From Omnitrophica WOR_2 bacterium RIFCSPHIGHO2_02_FULL_52_10 (GTDB taxonomy: Bacteria; Omnitrophota; Gorgyraeia; Zapsychrales; Zapsychraceae), in NCBI GenBank assembly GCA_001805655.1, contig MHGR01000114.1, forward strand, positions 1 to 16,010: a stretch of 16,010 nt of DNA. The letters are read 5' to 3'. Position 1 is the stretch's first letter, and each line of letters starts with the position of its first letter. Shown here in pieces: positions 1 to 5,124 of this stretch. The translations under genes and the position numbers were made by a program. The notes under the pieces were generated by a model. The model saw only the letters and a list, made by a program, of their open reading frames with translations, was not told the DNA's origin and did no database searches.

Positions 1-115
1 AACCTATTTCGACGTCCAGCGGGGCGCGCCGCTCAAACTGTTCGCTCCAATCGACCGGCTTCCCAAGCATGTGGGGAATCACGACGGGCTGAAAAGAGCA
101 ATGCTTCCTGGTCAT
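1..115 (-). CDS. trmB: tRNA (guanine-N7-)-methyltransferase, N-terminal fragment (probable)
   Basis: Only the first 38 codons lie in the window; the gene runs off the left edge. The ATG is at 115-113, with a weak GTGAG ribosome site 8 nt upstream. The fragment ends in APLDVEIG, preceded by a W-x-x-x-F-x-R pattern. That is how TrmB proteins begin just before their S-adenosylmethionine-binding loop (EIGFGxGxF). TrmB makes m7G46 in the tRNA variable loop, in the cytoplasm. The call rests on this short motif and its spacing from the start, so another class I SAM-dependent methyltransferase is possible. The gene points the same way as the accessory genes to its right but is probably core genome, which would put the left edge of the accessory block near position 116. 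Confidence 0.6.
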   Translation of the reverse strand, partial: MTRKHCSFQPVVIPHMLGKPVDWSEQFERRAPLDVEIG

Positions 116-403
116 AATGGGAACTCACGCGTTCGCAACTTTTGGCTGCGCTTCATCATACAGCGGGATGTTTATGGACAACGCCGGATTGGTCTGTATT
201 CTTCTGATGACAATAAATAGCGAAAGGCATACTATCTTTATATACTCCAGGGACGCGTACCGAATTATTCGTAAGTTACAGACCACCGCATTAGTAATGG
301 AACCGGTGCATCTTTCACAACTCGTTGGAGCGGTGGCAGTATTGACGTTCGTAAAAGTTCCATTATCTATACGGACGTCAATAGGCACATGTCCGTGGAA
401 CTT
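116..403. other. Intergenic stretch without a recognised gene
   Basis: This gap lies between the probable trmB start and the HEPN gene. The best minus-strand reading frame (388-125, GTG start, 87 codons) has no ribosome binding site, no recognisable domain and unusual composition, so I do not call it a gene. An inverted repeat, ACGGAC (371-376) and GTCCGT (391-396), sits just downstream of the HEPN stop codon. It could end that transcript, but there is no T-run. The sequence is AT-richer than the metabolic genes on the right side of the window. Confidence 0.3.
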
Positions 404-814
404 CTATTCTTCCGGCAACTTACCCTTAACAAACTCAAAGAACCTCTCGCTATCAGTGAATATCTTTTGCGCTTCGGACCTGTTCACCAGCCGTTCCTCA
501 TATTCAGCCATATTCTTCATGCGCAAGATCCTTAAAATGCGGTTCGTATTCGTGTCAAATTCATCAGAGTTCTTGATCGATCTAAATAAAACGGCCGCTT
601 CATTGTGGTTCTCCCCGCTATGGCGCTTCCCCAGGAAATAAACGCACATCGCGTCACAGGCGGCAATGCAACAATGGATCGCGTTGATGGCGGCGGCGTT
701 CCATTCTTGTGACTTAAGGGAAGTTTGGGCCACATGAAAGCACTCCGCGCCCTTTTTAAGATAATTGACATACGAGGCTTTACTGACATCTTTTGTCGTG
801 AATTTAGGCGCCAT
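404..814 (-). CDS. HEPN domain protein, partner of the adjacent MNT nucleotidyltransferase
   Basis: A 136-aa all-helical protein that starts 3 bp after the stop of the upstream nucleotidyltransferase gene (TGA-TAT-ATG), so the two are translationally coupled. HEPN proteins paired with MNT nucleotidyltransferases are type VII-like toxin-antitoxin modules: the HEPN partner is an RNase toxin and the NTase silences it by adding nucleotides. Visible here are the helical repeat with an AAINAIHCCIAACDA core (about residues 40-55) and the region RMKNMAEYE (98-106). Canonical toxic HEPN proteins have R-x4-6-H. Here the expected His is absent, and the local pattern is R98...Y105, seen in a subset of HEPN proteins with uncertain RNase activity. 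Family assignment is fairly firm; toxicity is unproven. It could also act only as a substrate-binding partner of the NTase. Confidence 0.75.
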   Translation of the reverse strand: MAPKFTTKDVSKASYVNYLKKGAECFHVAQTSLKSQEWNAAAINAIHCCIAACDAMCVYFLGKRHSGENHNEAAVLFRSIKNSDEFDTNTNRILRILRMKNMAEYEERLVNRSEAQKIFTDSERFFEFVKGKLPEE

Positions 815-817
815 ATA

Positions 818-1420
818 TCAAACCTTTGCTTCAGGATAGATCACAATGCCCTTATTGATCTCGGCCATGACCGGCAGATCACTTTTTTCTTTAAGCTGCT
901 TTTCAGTAAGTATATAAGGGGCCAAACGGTTGCCGAACACATCCAAACACTCACTCGAAAGCTTTTCCAGCGGGCTTTCCAATTTTTGCTGATCTTTAAG
1001 GCCCTTCACGAGAATAAAAAGATCAATATCGCTCTGGGGCTTCTCTTTTCCTTTGGCAACAGAGCCGAAGAGAACGATCCTTTCAACAAGAGAGCCGGGC
1101 AAATATTGGCGGATCAACTCCTTAAGCTCTCTTAATGGTTCGGGGATACTTTTGAGCTTTGCCGAAAGCTCTTGCAAAGCCGTGTAAGCGAAACTTTTGC
1201 GGTTGACCTGCCAAAGATGCGCTTTGCCAACGGTCACATAATGAACCAGATTCATGCCGGAGAACTCCTGCATGGCGCGGTTGACGCTCATGTGCGAAAC
1301 CCCGATCACCGCGGCGATCTCGCGCTCGCTCATTGGCGCTTCGTGGTCAAGCAAGAACCGGGTGATCTTCAATTTGGCCTCAGACCGGAAAGGCCCTAAC
1401 GGTGCGTCATGGAACCTCAT
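818..1420 (-). CDS. Winged-helix DNA-binding domain fused to MNT-type nucleotidyltransferase
   Basis: A 200-aa protein of two parts. Residues about 12-75 form a MarR/ArsR-like winged helix, including MSEREIAAVIGVSHMSVNRA as recognition region. Residues about 95-195 are a minimal nucleotidyltransferase with the signature G119-S120-x-A-x-G followed by SDIDLFIL, where D131 and D133 should bind metal. The ATG at 1420 has a good ribosome site (GAGG at 1427-1430). It is the first gene of a two-gene operon with the HEPN protein. By analogy with MntA/HepT modules, the NTase domain would be the antitoxin, modifying the HEPN partner. The built-in DNA-binding domain makes it a natural autorepressor, and overlapping inverted repeats sit exactly on its promoter. 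An alternative reading is a DNA-binding NTase with an antibiotic or nucleotide substrate, but the pairing with HEPN favours toxin-antitoxin. Confidence 0.85.
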   Translation of the reverse strand: MRFHDAPLGPFRSEAKLKITRFLLDHEAPMSEREIAAVIGVSHMSVNRAMQEFSGMNLVHYVTVGKAHLWQVNRKSFAYTALQELSAKLKSIPEPLRELKELIRQYLPGSLVERIVLFGSVAKGKEKPQSDIDLFILVKGLKDQQKLESPLEKLSSECLDVFGNRLAPYILTEKQLKEKSDLPVMAEINKGIVIYPEAKV

Positions 1421-1431
1421 GGGCCGCCTCC

Positions 1432-1478
1432 TTGTAACAATTATGTTACAAGTGTAACATTATTATGATATTTGTCAA
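1432..1478 (-). promoter_or_regulatory. Promoter and overlapping operator palindromes of the MNT-HEPN operon
   Basis: Reading on the minus strand, a perfect -35 TTGACA (1478-1473) is followed after 16 bp by TACACT (1456-1451) as -10. Two overlapping inverted repeats share one arm: TTGTAAC (1432-1438) with GTTACAA (1445-1451), and ATGTTAC (1443-1449) with GTAACAT (1454-1460). They cover the -10 box and the start of transcription, an ideal place for repression by the winged-helix domain of the downstream protein. The binding protein is inferred, not shown. Confidence 0.7.
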
Positions 1479-1600
1479 GGGGGCCTTCCCTGTCGCCATA
1501 AGCCCGCGCCCCTGCCTGACTCGGCCTAGACCAGCGCAGTGGAACACGATAAGTATTCAACGAAGCCGGCGCGCGTTTAGCTACGCAGGATACGTCCCGG

Positions 1601-2542
1601 TTACTCTTGATAAGCCGTTGCCAATCTCTGGTCTAATAATTCCTGATTCAAAAACTTCTCCTCTGACCCGTAAAACAAATCCGTCAAATATCTCCCGTAC
1701 TTATCATCCTTATAAGTCTTGATGATCACAAACTCCAACCCCTTTAGCGCCTTCTCCACAAACCTCTTAGCCCTTTGCCCTGCGCTCTTCGCCAATTCCG
1801 GGCAATCTATTCCCCGCAACCGTAACTTCTGGCGCGTAAAGTAGCCGGGTAACAGTTCTATATTCATCCACAGAGTATCGCCGTCAATGATCTCATCGAC
1901 GTGCGCTTTAAAGGTATAGTGGGCTTTGGCGACGATTCCCTTAAAATCCTTGGGGACCAAGCGCCAATTGTTAAAGCCAAGGTCAATGGCCACCTTGCCC
2001 TCGGGGGCTTGAGGCTGTTGGGGAGTATAGATAGCATAGGTCCCCACCTCGCCGCGGCCGGCGCGAAGAGTTACGTGTGCCTTGTGTCCCGTATCTTGTG
2101 CCCCTTGCTTCGTCCCGCGTCCCGCGTCCATCGTCCTTCGTAAACGAATCTCCTGCTCAAGCTCTCTTTTCGATAAATTCTTTGCAAGGGCTTTTCGCTC
2201 AAAGCGCGCACGCATAGACTTATCTTCCACCCTTAACAGCGCGCGGAAGTGGGACCAGCTTAATTTTGAGCCCGGGCTCAAATTCGGGTATTCCCGATAA
2301 AACTGGACCGTTTGATAAATGGAGCGTTGATCAATATTGAGGTCTTTGGCAAGCCGGGGAAAGAGCTTATCGCCGTAACCGGCGCGGTGATCGTTCTTTA
2401 AGATATGTTCGCTGATCTGTTTGCCCACACGCCAATAGGCCAGGGCGAGGGTGTGGTTGATGTTCTTTGTCGCAGATGTCATTTCGCTTTTAATGCAATC
2501 AAGGAGGCGGGAATAGCCGTTGGGGTCCGTGACTTTATTCAC
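1601..2542 (-). CDS. DUF1016/YhcG N-terminal domain fused to a staphylococcal-type nuclease (SNase)
   Basis: The first about 130 residues match DUF1016_N (PF17761): an LLDCIKSEM helix, then YWRVGKQISEHI, YGDKLFPRLAKDLN and LSWSHFRALLRV. In typical YhcG proteins this is followed by a PDDEXK nuclease. Here it is followed by a linker, a segment ending in IDLGFNNWRLVP, and a thermonuclease domain with DGDTLW, LRGIDCPE, KYGRYLTDL and LNQELLDQRLA. These supply the Ca-binding acidic residues and active-site Arg/Glu of SNase. A role in DNA or RNA degradation is inferred, plausibly in defence. I chose the GTG at 2542 because DUF1016 proteins start just before the LLxxIK helix. A TTG at 2578 would add 12 odd residues, and neither start has a good ribosome site. 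There is no visible signal peptide, unlike secreted thermonucleases. The gene stands alone between two other accessory operons. Confidence 0.85.
   Translation of the reverse strand: MNKVTDPNGYSRLLDCIKSEMTSATKNINHTLALAYWRVGKQISEHILKNDHRAGYGDKLFPRLAKDLNIDQRSIYQTVQFYREYPNLSPGSKLSWSHFRALLRVEDKSMRARFERKALAKNLSKRELEQEIRLRRTMDAGRGTKQGAQDTGHKAHVTLRAGRGEVGTYAIYTPQQPQAPEGKVAIDLGFNNWRLVPKDFKGIVAKAHYTFKAHVDEIIDGDTLWMNIELLPGYFTRQKLRLRGIDCPELAKSAGQRAKRFVEKALKGLEFVIIKTYKDDKYGRYLTDLFYGSEEKFLNQELLDQRLATAYQE
2080..2140 (-). repeat. Degenerate tandem GGGAC-type repeat inside the DUF1016-SNase linker
   Basis: On the minus strand the unit GGACG/GGGACGC/GGGACAC recurs imperfectly through this stretch (on the plus strand cgtcccgcgtcccgcgtcca is one clear block). 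It is in frame and encodes the flexible, Gly/Arg/Thr-rich linker after the DUF1016 domain. This looks like a minisatellite-like sequence tolerated or captured within the gene. Elements of this style often also occur between genes, so it may be dispersed in the genome. Confidence 0.5.
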
Positions 2543-2591
2543 GCCGGCTATTGTACACGGGCACCCACGGGCTGACAAGGGGATTTTATGA

Positions 2592-2628
2592 GGGGAATTA
2601 CTCTAATTGTAAAATAAAAGAGTACCCC
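2592..2628. repeat. Inverted repeat between the RT operon and the DUF1016-SNase gene
   Basis: GGGG plus TACTCT (2592-2595, 2599-2604) pair with AGAGTACCCC (2619-2628), giving a 10-bp stem with a 3-nt bulge and an AT-rich loop. It lies 14 bp upstream of the TTG (50 bp upstream of the GTG) start of the nuclease gene and 54 bp downstream of the RT stop. It may be a terminator for the RT operon, an operator for the nuclease gene, or the end of a lost mobile element. I cannot decide among these, and there is no clean T-run on either strand. Confidence 0.4.
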
Positions 2629-2681
2629 AGCGGGATTTAGTTGAGGTGTAATTTAAAGCAGATTATGCTGTTCAAAGAGAC

Positions 2682-3653
2682 TTATTTAAAAAAAGCGCCT
2701 ATCATAATGGCCTTTAAATCCTTATAAAGTTTTGGATCAAATTGTTTGGTGAAGTTAATGCGCCCCCAGAGACTGCGCTGGAGTTCTCTTGGCAATAAAC
2801 CAAAATCTGCCGCCAATAATTCCATTCCCTCTTCCGTCCAACAACATCTTATATCGTTTTTGAGATCATTTATAAAATCTTTGTTTGGTCTGACCTTGTC
2901 ATTTACGACTAAATTATTAACAATTTGGGGCCTGTCCCGTCCAATGAAATCTATCTTGTCCTTTGCTACTACATAGCCTTTTTGCTCGATAAACTTTAAG
3001 AATTGTCCCTTGTGGGGACGGAAATCGATATCTCCAGAAATTGAAATATCATCTATATATCGAGAATAAATAAGTCTATGTTTCTTGCAAAATAATTCAA
3101 ATCTATCATCAGCATCTAAAAATACTAAGTTAGCTAACGACACACTAGCCGGCGATCCCTGCGGTAAGGCATTTTTATAAGTACCTAACTCGACGATTAA
3201 TTTTGAAGCTGCTTTTCCTATTCCAATCTTTTCAAGGCTTTCTAAAACCATCGAAGGATTTGTTGAAGGAAAGAATTTCCTAATATCCAACCATGCCACC
3301 ATTTTCTTACCACAATGTAGTCGCGCATTACTTAATATAGACCTTTTTCTTATCCCTCCTTGAACATACCGAGGCCAAGGAAAATGATCGAAAAACTTTT
3401 TAATTTTTCTTTGAATCAACTTCAGTTTCTTGCGAGGAGGATGGATGTCTCTAAGGGTTCCGTCCTTCTTTTCCTGACGGAAAAAGCCATAATGTTCTTC
3501 TTTATTAGAAATAATTTCTTGTAATGCAGAAACTTCTTGATTAGCCAGCCGAGCGACATCTTGCTCTGTCTGTATTTGGTGAGGTTTAAGGCTCTTGTGC
3601 GGATGGATTGTTAGATTCAAGGTAATATCGAATAAGAACTTTAGCAGTTTCAA
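2682..3653 (-). CDS. Retron-like reverse transcriptase
   Basis: 323 codons from a TTG at 3653. RT landmarks in order: YGFFRQEKKDG (55-65) leading into the fingers; NARLH (109-113), the NAxxH box (domain X) typical of retron RTs; LDIRKFFPS (122-130) with catalytic D123; LPQGSPAS (163-170); and YIDD (199-202) with the two catalytic aspartates. At 244-251 it reads IVNNLVVN where retron RTs have VTG (domain Y), so it is retron-like but not canonical. There is no maturase or endonuclease domain, which argues against a group II intron. In known systems such enzymes make msDNA from an adjacent RNA and act in anti-phage defence; that role is inferred here. It is the last gene of an operon, overlapping the HTH gene by 68 bp in the +1 frame. 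No ATG lies near the N terminus, and no ribosome site is seen at 3653 or at a second TTG (3620), so coupling to upstream translation is likely. The gene is much AT-richer than the metabolic genes, as expected for transferred DNA. Confidence 0.88.
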   Translation of the reverse strand: MKLLKFLFDITLNLTIHPHKSLKPHQIQTEQDVARLANQEVSALQEIISNKEEHYGFFRQEKKDGTLRDIHPPRKKLKLIQRKIKKFFDHFPWPRYVQGGIRKRSILSNARLHCGKKMVAWLDIRKFFPSTNPSMVLESLEKIGIGKAASKLIVELGTYKNALPQGSPASVSLANLVFLDADDRFELFCKKHRLIYSRYIDDISISGDIDFRPHKGQFLKFIEQKGYVVAKDKIDFIGRDRPQIVNNLVVNDKVRPNKDFINDLKNDIRCCWTEEGMELLAADFGLLPRELQRSLWGRINFTKQFDPKLYKDLKAIMIGAFFK

Positions 3654-3894
3654 TTACTTTTTTATCTTCATCCTTTATATCTCCTGTGATTTCGACGGCA
3701 TCCCAAAACAGCACTTCCGGTGGGAGATTGAGAGCTTTGCACAAATCAGCCAATAAACCGAAGCTGGATGATTTACGAGAATTTTCTAAAGAAGAAAGAT
3801 ATTCCGGAGTAATATTAACTTTTTCCGCTAACTCTTTTTGTGTGAGTTTTGAGGCAACTCGATATTTCTTTATGGCATTTCCAAAATTAATCAT
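3586..3894 (-). CDS. XRE/Cro-type HTH DNA-binding protein
   Basis: A 102-aa protein with a classical lambda-repressor-like HTH at residues about 5-63: the LTQKELAEKVNITPEYLSSLE core and the hydrophobic LLADLCKALNLPPEVLF closing helix. The C-terminal tail (64-102) is charged, helical and ends in Pro-rich sequence. ATG at 3894 with no strong ribosome site; the previous gene stops 18 bp upstream. It overlaps the RT start by 68 bp. Some retron types carry a small HTH protein beside the RT, and this order fits that layout. Likely jobs are repressor of the operon, possibly at the perfect palindrome near 4300, or effector or antitoxin of a retron-type defence unit. Only the HTH assignment is seen directly. 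Confidence 0.88.
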   Translation of the reverse strand: MINFGNAIKKYRVASKLTQKELAEKVNITPEYLSSLENSRKSSSFGLLADLCKALNLPPEVLFWDAVEITGDIKDEDKKVIETAKVLIRYYLESNNPSAQEP

Positions 3895-3912
3895 AAATTT
3901 AAGAAGGGGGGC

Positions 3913-4200
3913 TTAGCCCAATAATGCGTCAATGAAGGTCTCTATAACTTCTCTGTGCTTAACTAATTGCGCCAACAATCTTAAAATCATCATAAAGATC
4001 GTGGCCGGCACTTCTACCTTTTCGGTTCCGGCAGCCGCAATTCTCTGTTTGAGAAAACTAGCTGCTTCCTCGAACTGACGCCGCTTATCGGCATTTAGTT
4101 GTTTCTTATTGGATGCTTCTGTTAGCAAAATCTCCAAATCGGAAACGACGTCAACTGGCAAGGCAATCTGCCTTGTACTGCTACTTTGCGTTTTATTCAC
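3913..4200 (-). CDS. Unknown 95-aa protein, first gene of the RT operon
   Basis: GTG start at 4200 supported by a near-perfect ribosome site (AAAGGAGG, 8 nt upstream). I recognise no family. The N-terminal 12 residues are polar and Ser/Thr-rich, then comes a helical segment rich in Lys, Gln and Glu (about 18-60). After PAT the C-terminal 30 residues (FMMILRLLAQLVKHREVIE and on) form an amphipathic to hydrophobic helix, too polar for a certain membrane segment. It lies 18 bp ahead of the HTH gene and shares its promoter. It could be an effector, a membrane-active toxin, or an RT accessory factor; none of these is shown by the sequence. Its conserved place in the operon would be the first thing to test. 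Confidence 0.75.
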   Translation of the reverse strand: MNKTQSSSTRQIALPVDVVSDLEILLTEASNKKQLNADKRRQFEEAASFLKQRIAAAGTEKVEVPATIFMMILRLLAQLVKHREVIETFIDALLG

Positions 4201-4208
4201 TTTTCCTT

Positions 4209-4216
4209 CCTCCTTT
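4209..4216 (-). promoter_or_regulatory. Strong ribosome binding site that fixes the GTG start at 4200
   Basis: AAAGGAGG on the minus strand, 8 nt before GTG. It is the only strong Shine-Dalgarno in the operon, suggesting that the HTH and RT genes depend on coupling to translation of this first gene. Confidence 0.75.
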
Positions 4217-4239
4217 CTCTCTTTGTTAAATGCTTGCTT

Positions 4240-4285
4240 GGTCCATAGGCTAGTGAAAAACTTCTCACATAGCCCCCTATTAACC
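4240..4285 (-). other. Imperfect long hairpin in the leader of the RT operon
   Basis: In the minus-strand RNA, GGT, ATAG, GCTA and GTGA pair with TCAC, TAGC, CTAT and ACC, giving a stem with small bulges and the loop GAAGTTTT. It sits about 24 nt before the ribosome site of the first gene. Its 5' foot shares bases with the 3' arm of the adjacent 15-bp palindrome, so the two structures exclude each other. It could be part of a msr-msd-like RNA for the RT, or a leader that switches folds. No a1/a2 pairing or priming G typical of retrons was identified. Confidence 0.4.
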
Positions 4286-4328
4286 CTCGTTTAATAATTT
4301 AATTATTAAACGAGGGGTTGGAAAGCAA
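4284..4328 (-). promoter_or_regulatory. Putative RT-operon promoter with a perfect 15-bp palindrome
   Basis: CCCTCGTTTAATAAT (4284-4298) is followed after TTA by its exact reverse complement (4302-4316). On the minus strand a weak -35 TTGCTT (4328-4323) and a -10 TAATTA (4305-4300), 17 bp apart, place the centre of the palindrome on the -10 box. That suits autorepression by the XRE protein. The same sequence as RNA would make a very stable hairpin, so a msd-type stem is the main alternative. No T-run follows on either strand, so it is not a normal terminator. Confidence 0.5.
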
Positions 4329-4449
4329 CGGAATAACGCTTTCTTCTTGAGATTGTTCTTCGTATTTCGTGCTCCGATTCCTCTTTGGTCATTCCAAAGA
4401 GCAATTCATCAGCACAGTAACCGTTTCGATAGTCATTTGGACAGATCAA
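4306..4449 (-). CDS. Possible 47-aa ORF or gene remnant
   Basis: A minus-strand frame from a TTG at 4449 to a TAA at 4308-4306. It reads like a protein: an ICPNDYRNGYC segment with two cysteines, then DELLFGMTKEESEHEIRRT and a basic end. An in-frame ATG at 4392 would give 28 residues. The frame is closed by a TAG just upstream, no ribosome site is seen, and its stop codon lies inside the operon palindrome. I recognise no family. It may be a very small gene or the surviving 3' end of an older element gene. A coincidental open frame is also possible. Confidence 0.25.
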   Translation of the reverse strand: MICPNDYRNGYCADELLFGMTKEESEHEIRRTISRRKRYSVAFQPLV

Positions 4450-4572
4450 AACTTGACCGGAAACAAACGCCTATAAACGTGAAGACGGAAACTGACCGAA
4501 AAACAACCTCACTAAACTGAAAACGGCAGATCGCCATTTTCGGCGCCGAAAGGAGGATTTTTATTACGCCAG

Positions 4573-4615
4573 TTGACAAAGAGCGAAGTTGGCTTTAACT
4601 TATACTCAAAGTATA
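4573..4615 (+). promoter_or_regulatory. Promoter-like site with an inverted repeat, facing the 4716 ORF
   Basis: TTGACA (4573-4578), 17 bp, TAACTT (4596-4601), followed by TATACT-CAA-AGTATA (4601-4615) over the expected transcription start. It is the only good plus-strand promoter in this gene-poor stretch (4450-4715). A second short inverted repeat, CTTTT-ACT-AAAAG, follows at 4641-4653. Confidence 0.45.
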
Positions 4616-4715
4616 ACAATATGTACTTAGAATACAAGAACTTTTACTAAAAGTTTTTACTGAAATTCGGTATCGACCCCATTGACCAAACTAAAAACGG
4701 TGAGAAAATTGGATT

Positions 4716-5018
4716 ATGCTTTCGATCACCGAATGTCGACGATATCTCAAGGATTTCTCCCTGACTGATCAACAAATCGAGGAAGTTAGAACGACATTGT
4801 ACCAATTGACGGACCTTTTAATGGCTAAATATTGGAGATCGAAAGAAAAACGGGTCCTTGCGGAATACCCCCAACCGGATTTGAACCGGTGTTCCATGCC
4901 TGAGAAGCATGTGTCCTGGACCAGGCTAGACGATGGGGGCGGAAGTATTTACGTGCGCTGGGACGCGGGCCGAAATGCTTTACAATACTATCATATTTTC
5001 ACCCCCGGTCAACACTAA
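4716..5018 (+). CDS. Small mobile-element-type ORF that reads through antisense tRNA-Glu
   Basis: 100 codons from ATG at 4716 with only a weak GGTGAG ribosome site 11 nt upstream. Residues 1-45 (MLSITECRRYLKDFSLTDQQ, then a helix ending YWRSKEK) look like a real small helical protein of the kind starting M-L/I-S-I-E-E-C-R/K-x-x-L, often found beside recombinases. From about residue 51 the frame is the antisense of a tRNA gene (4866-4940), and the rest has no protein-like character. The likeliest reading is an ORF whose natural 3' end was replaced when an element recombined at the tRNA 3' end. Its normal length would be about 45-55 residues. Function unknown. Confidence 0.45.
   Translation: MLSITECRRYLKDFSLTDQQIEEVRTTLYQLTDLLMAKYWRSKEKRVLAEYPQPDLNRCSMPEKHVSWTRLDDGGGSIYVRWDAGRNALQYYHIFTPGQH
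4866..4940 (-). tRNA. tRNA-Glu (anticodon CTC)
   Basis: 75 nt including the discriminator base A. The acceptor stem GCCCCCA pairs with TGGGGGT (first pair a G-T wobble). The D arm contains TCGTCTAG and CCAGGACAC, as is usual for tRNA-Glu. The anticodon stem CATGC/GCATG holds the loop TTCTCAG, anticodon CTC. The T arm is ACCGG-TTCAAAT-CCGGT. CCA is not encoded, so it must be added by a CCA transferase. The 3' end faces the accessory block, a usual position for an integration site. Confidence 0.93.
4985..5012 (-). promoter_or_regulatory. Promoter of tRNA-Glu
   Basis: Minus strand: TTGACC (5012-5007), 16 bp spacer, TAGTAT (4990-4985). The start of transcription would fall near 4978, about 38 nt before the mature tRNA 5' end. 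Confidence 0.6.
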
Positions 5019-5073
5019 AAATAAGCCGCGCCTGATAAAATGTCTTAACATAATTGATTTTTGATTTTCCATT

Positions 5074-5079
5074 TATAAT
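5074..5079 (+). promoter_or_regulatory. -10 box upstream of the FIST gene
   Basis: A perfect TATAAT 46 bp ahead of the FIST start codon. The region just upstream is AT-rich, with TTGATT at 5054-5059 (spacer only 14 bp), so the -35 is uncertain. Confidence 0.4.
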
Positions 5080-5124
5080 ACTAGAAGCTATACTTATATC
5101 AGTTAAATCAAGGAGTCTTCGAGC

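Noticed and set aside
125..388. 87-codon minus-strand frame between trmB and HEPN genes
   Set aside because: GTG start without a ribosome site, no recognisable family, unusual residue mix; left as intergenic.
117..641. 174-codon plus-strand open frame
   Set aside because: It lies mostly antisense to the HEPN gene, has no ribosome site and no domain-like sequence.
1465..1722. Plus-strand 85-codon frame
   Set aside because: Its 3' half is antisense to the SNase domain and the rest has no protein-like features.
2682..3653. Group II intron-encoded protein
   Set aside because: No maturase X or HNH domain, short length, and no intron RNA domain V-like element seen nearby.
3586..3894. Programmed frameshift producing an HTH-RT fusion
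   Set aside because: The RT frame is +1 relative to the HTH frame and is closed by TAA just before 3653; the A6 run there would shift before that stop, so a fusion from it is not possible.
4284..4316. Rho-independent terminator at the 15-bp palindrome
   Set aside because: No T-run on either strand, and on the minus strand it stands upstream of, not after, an operon.
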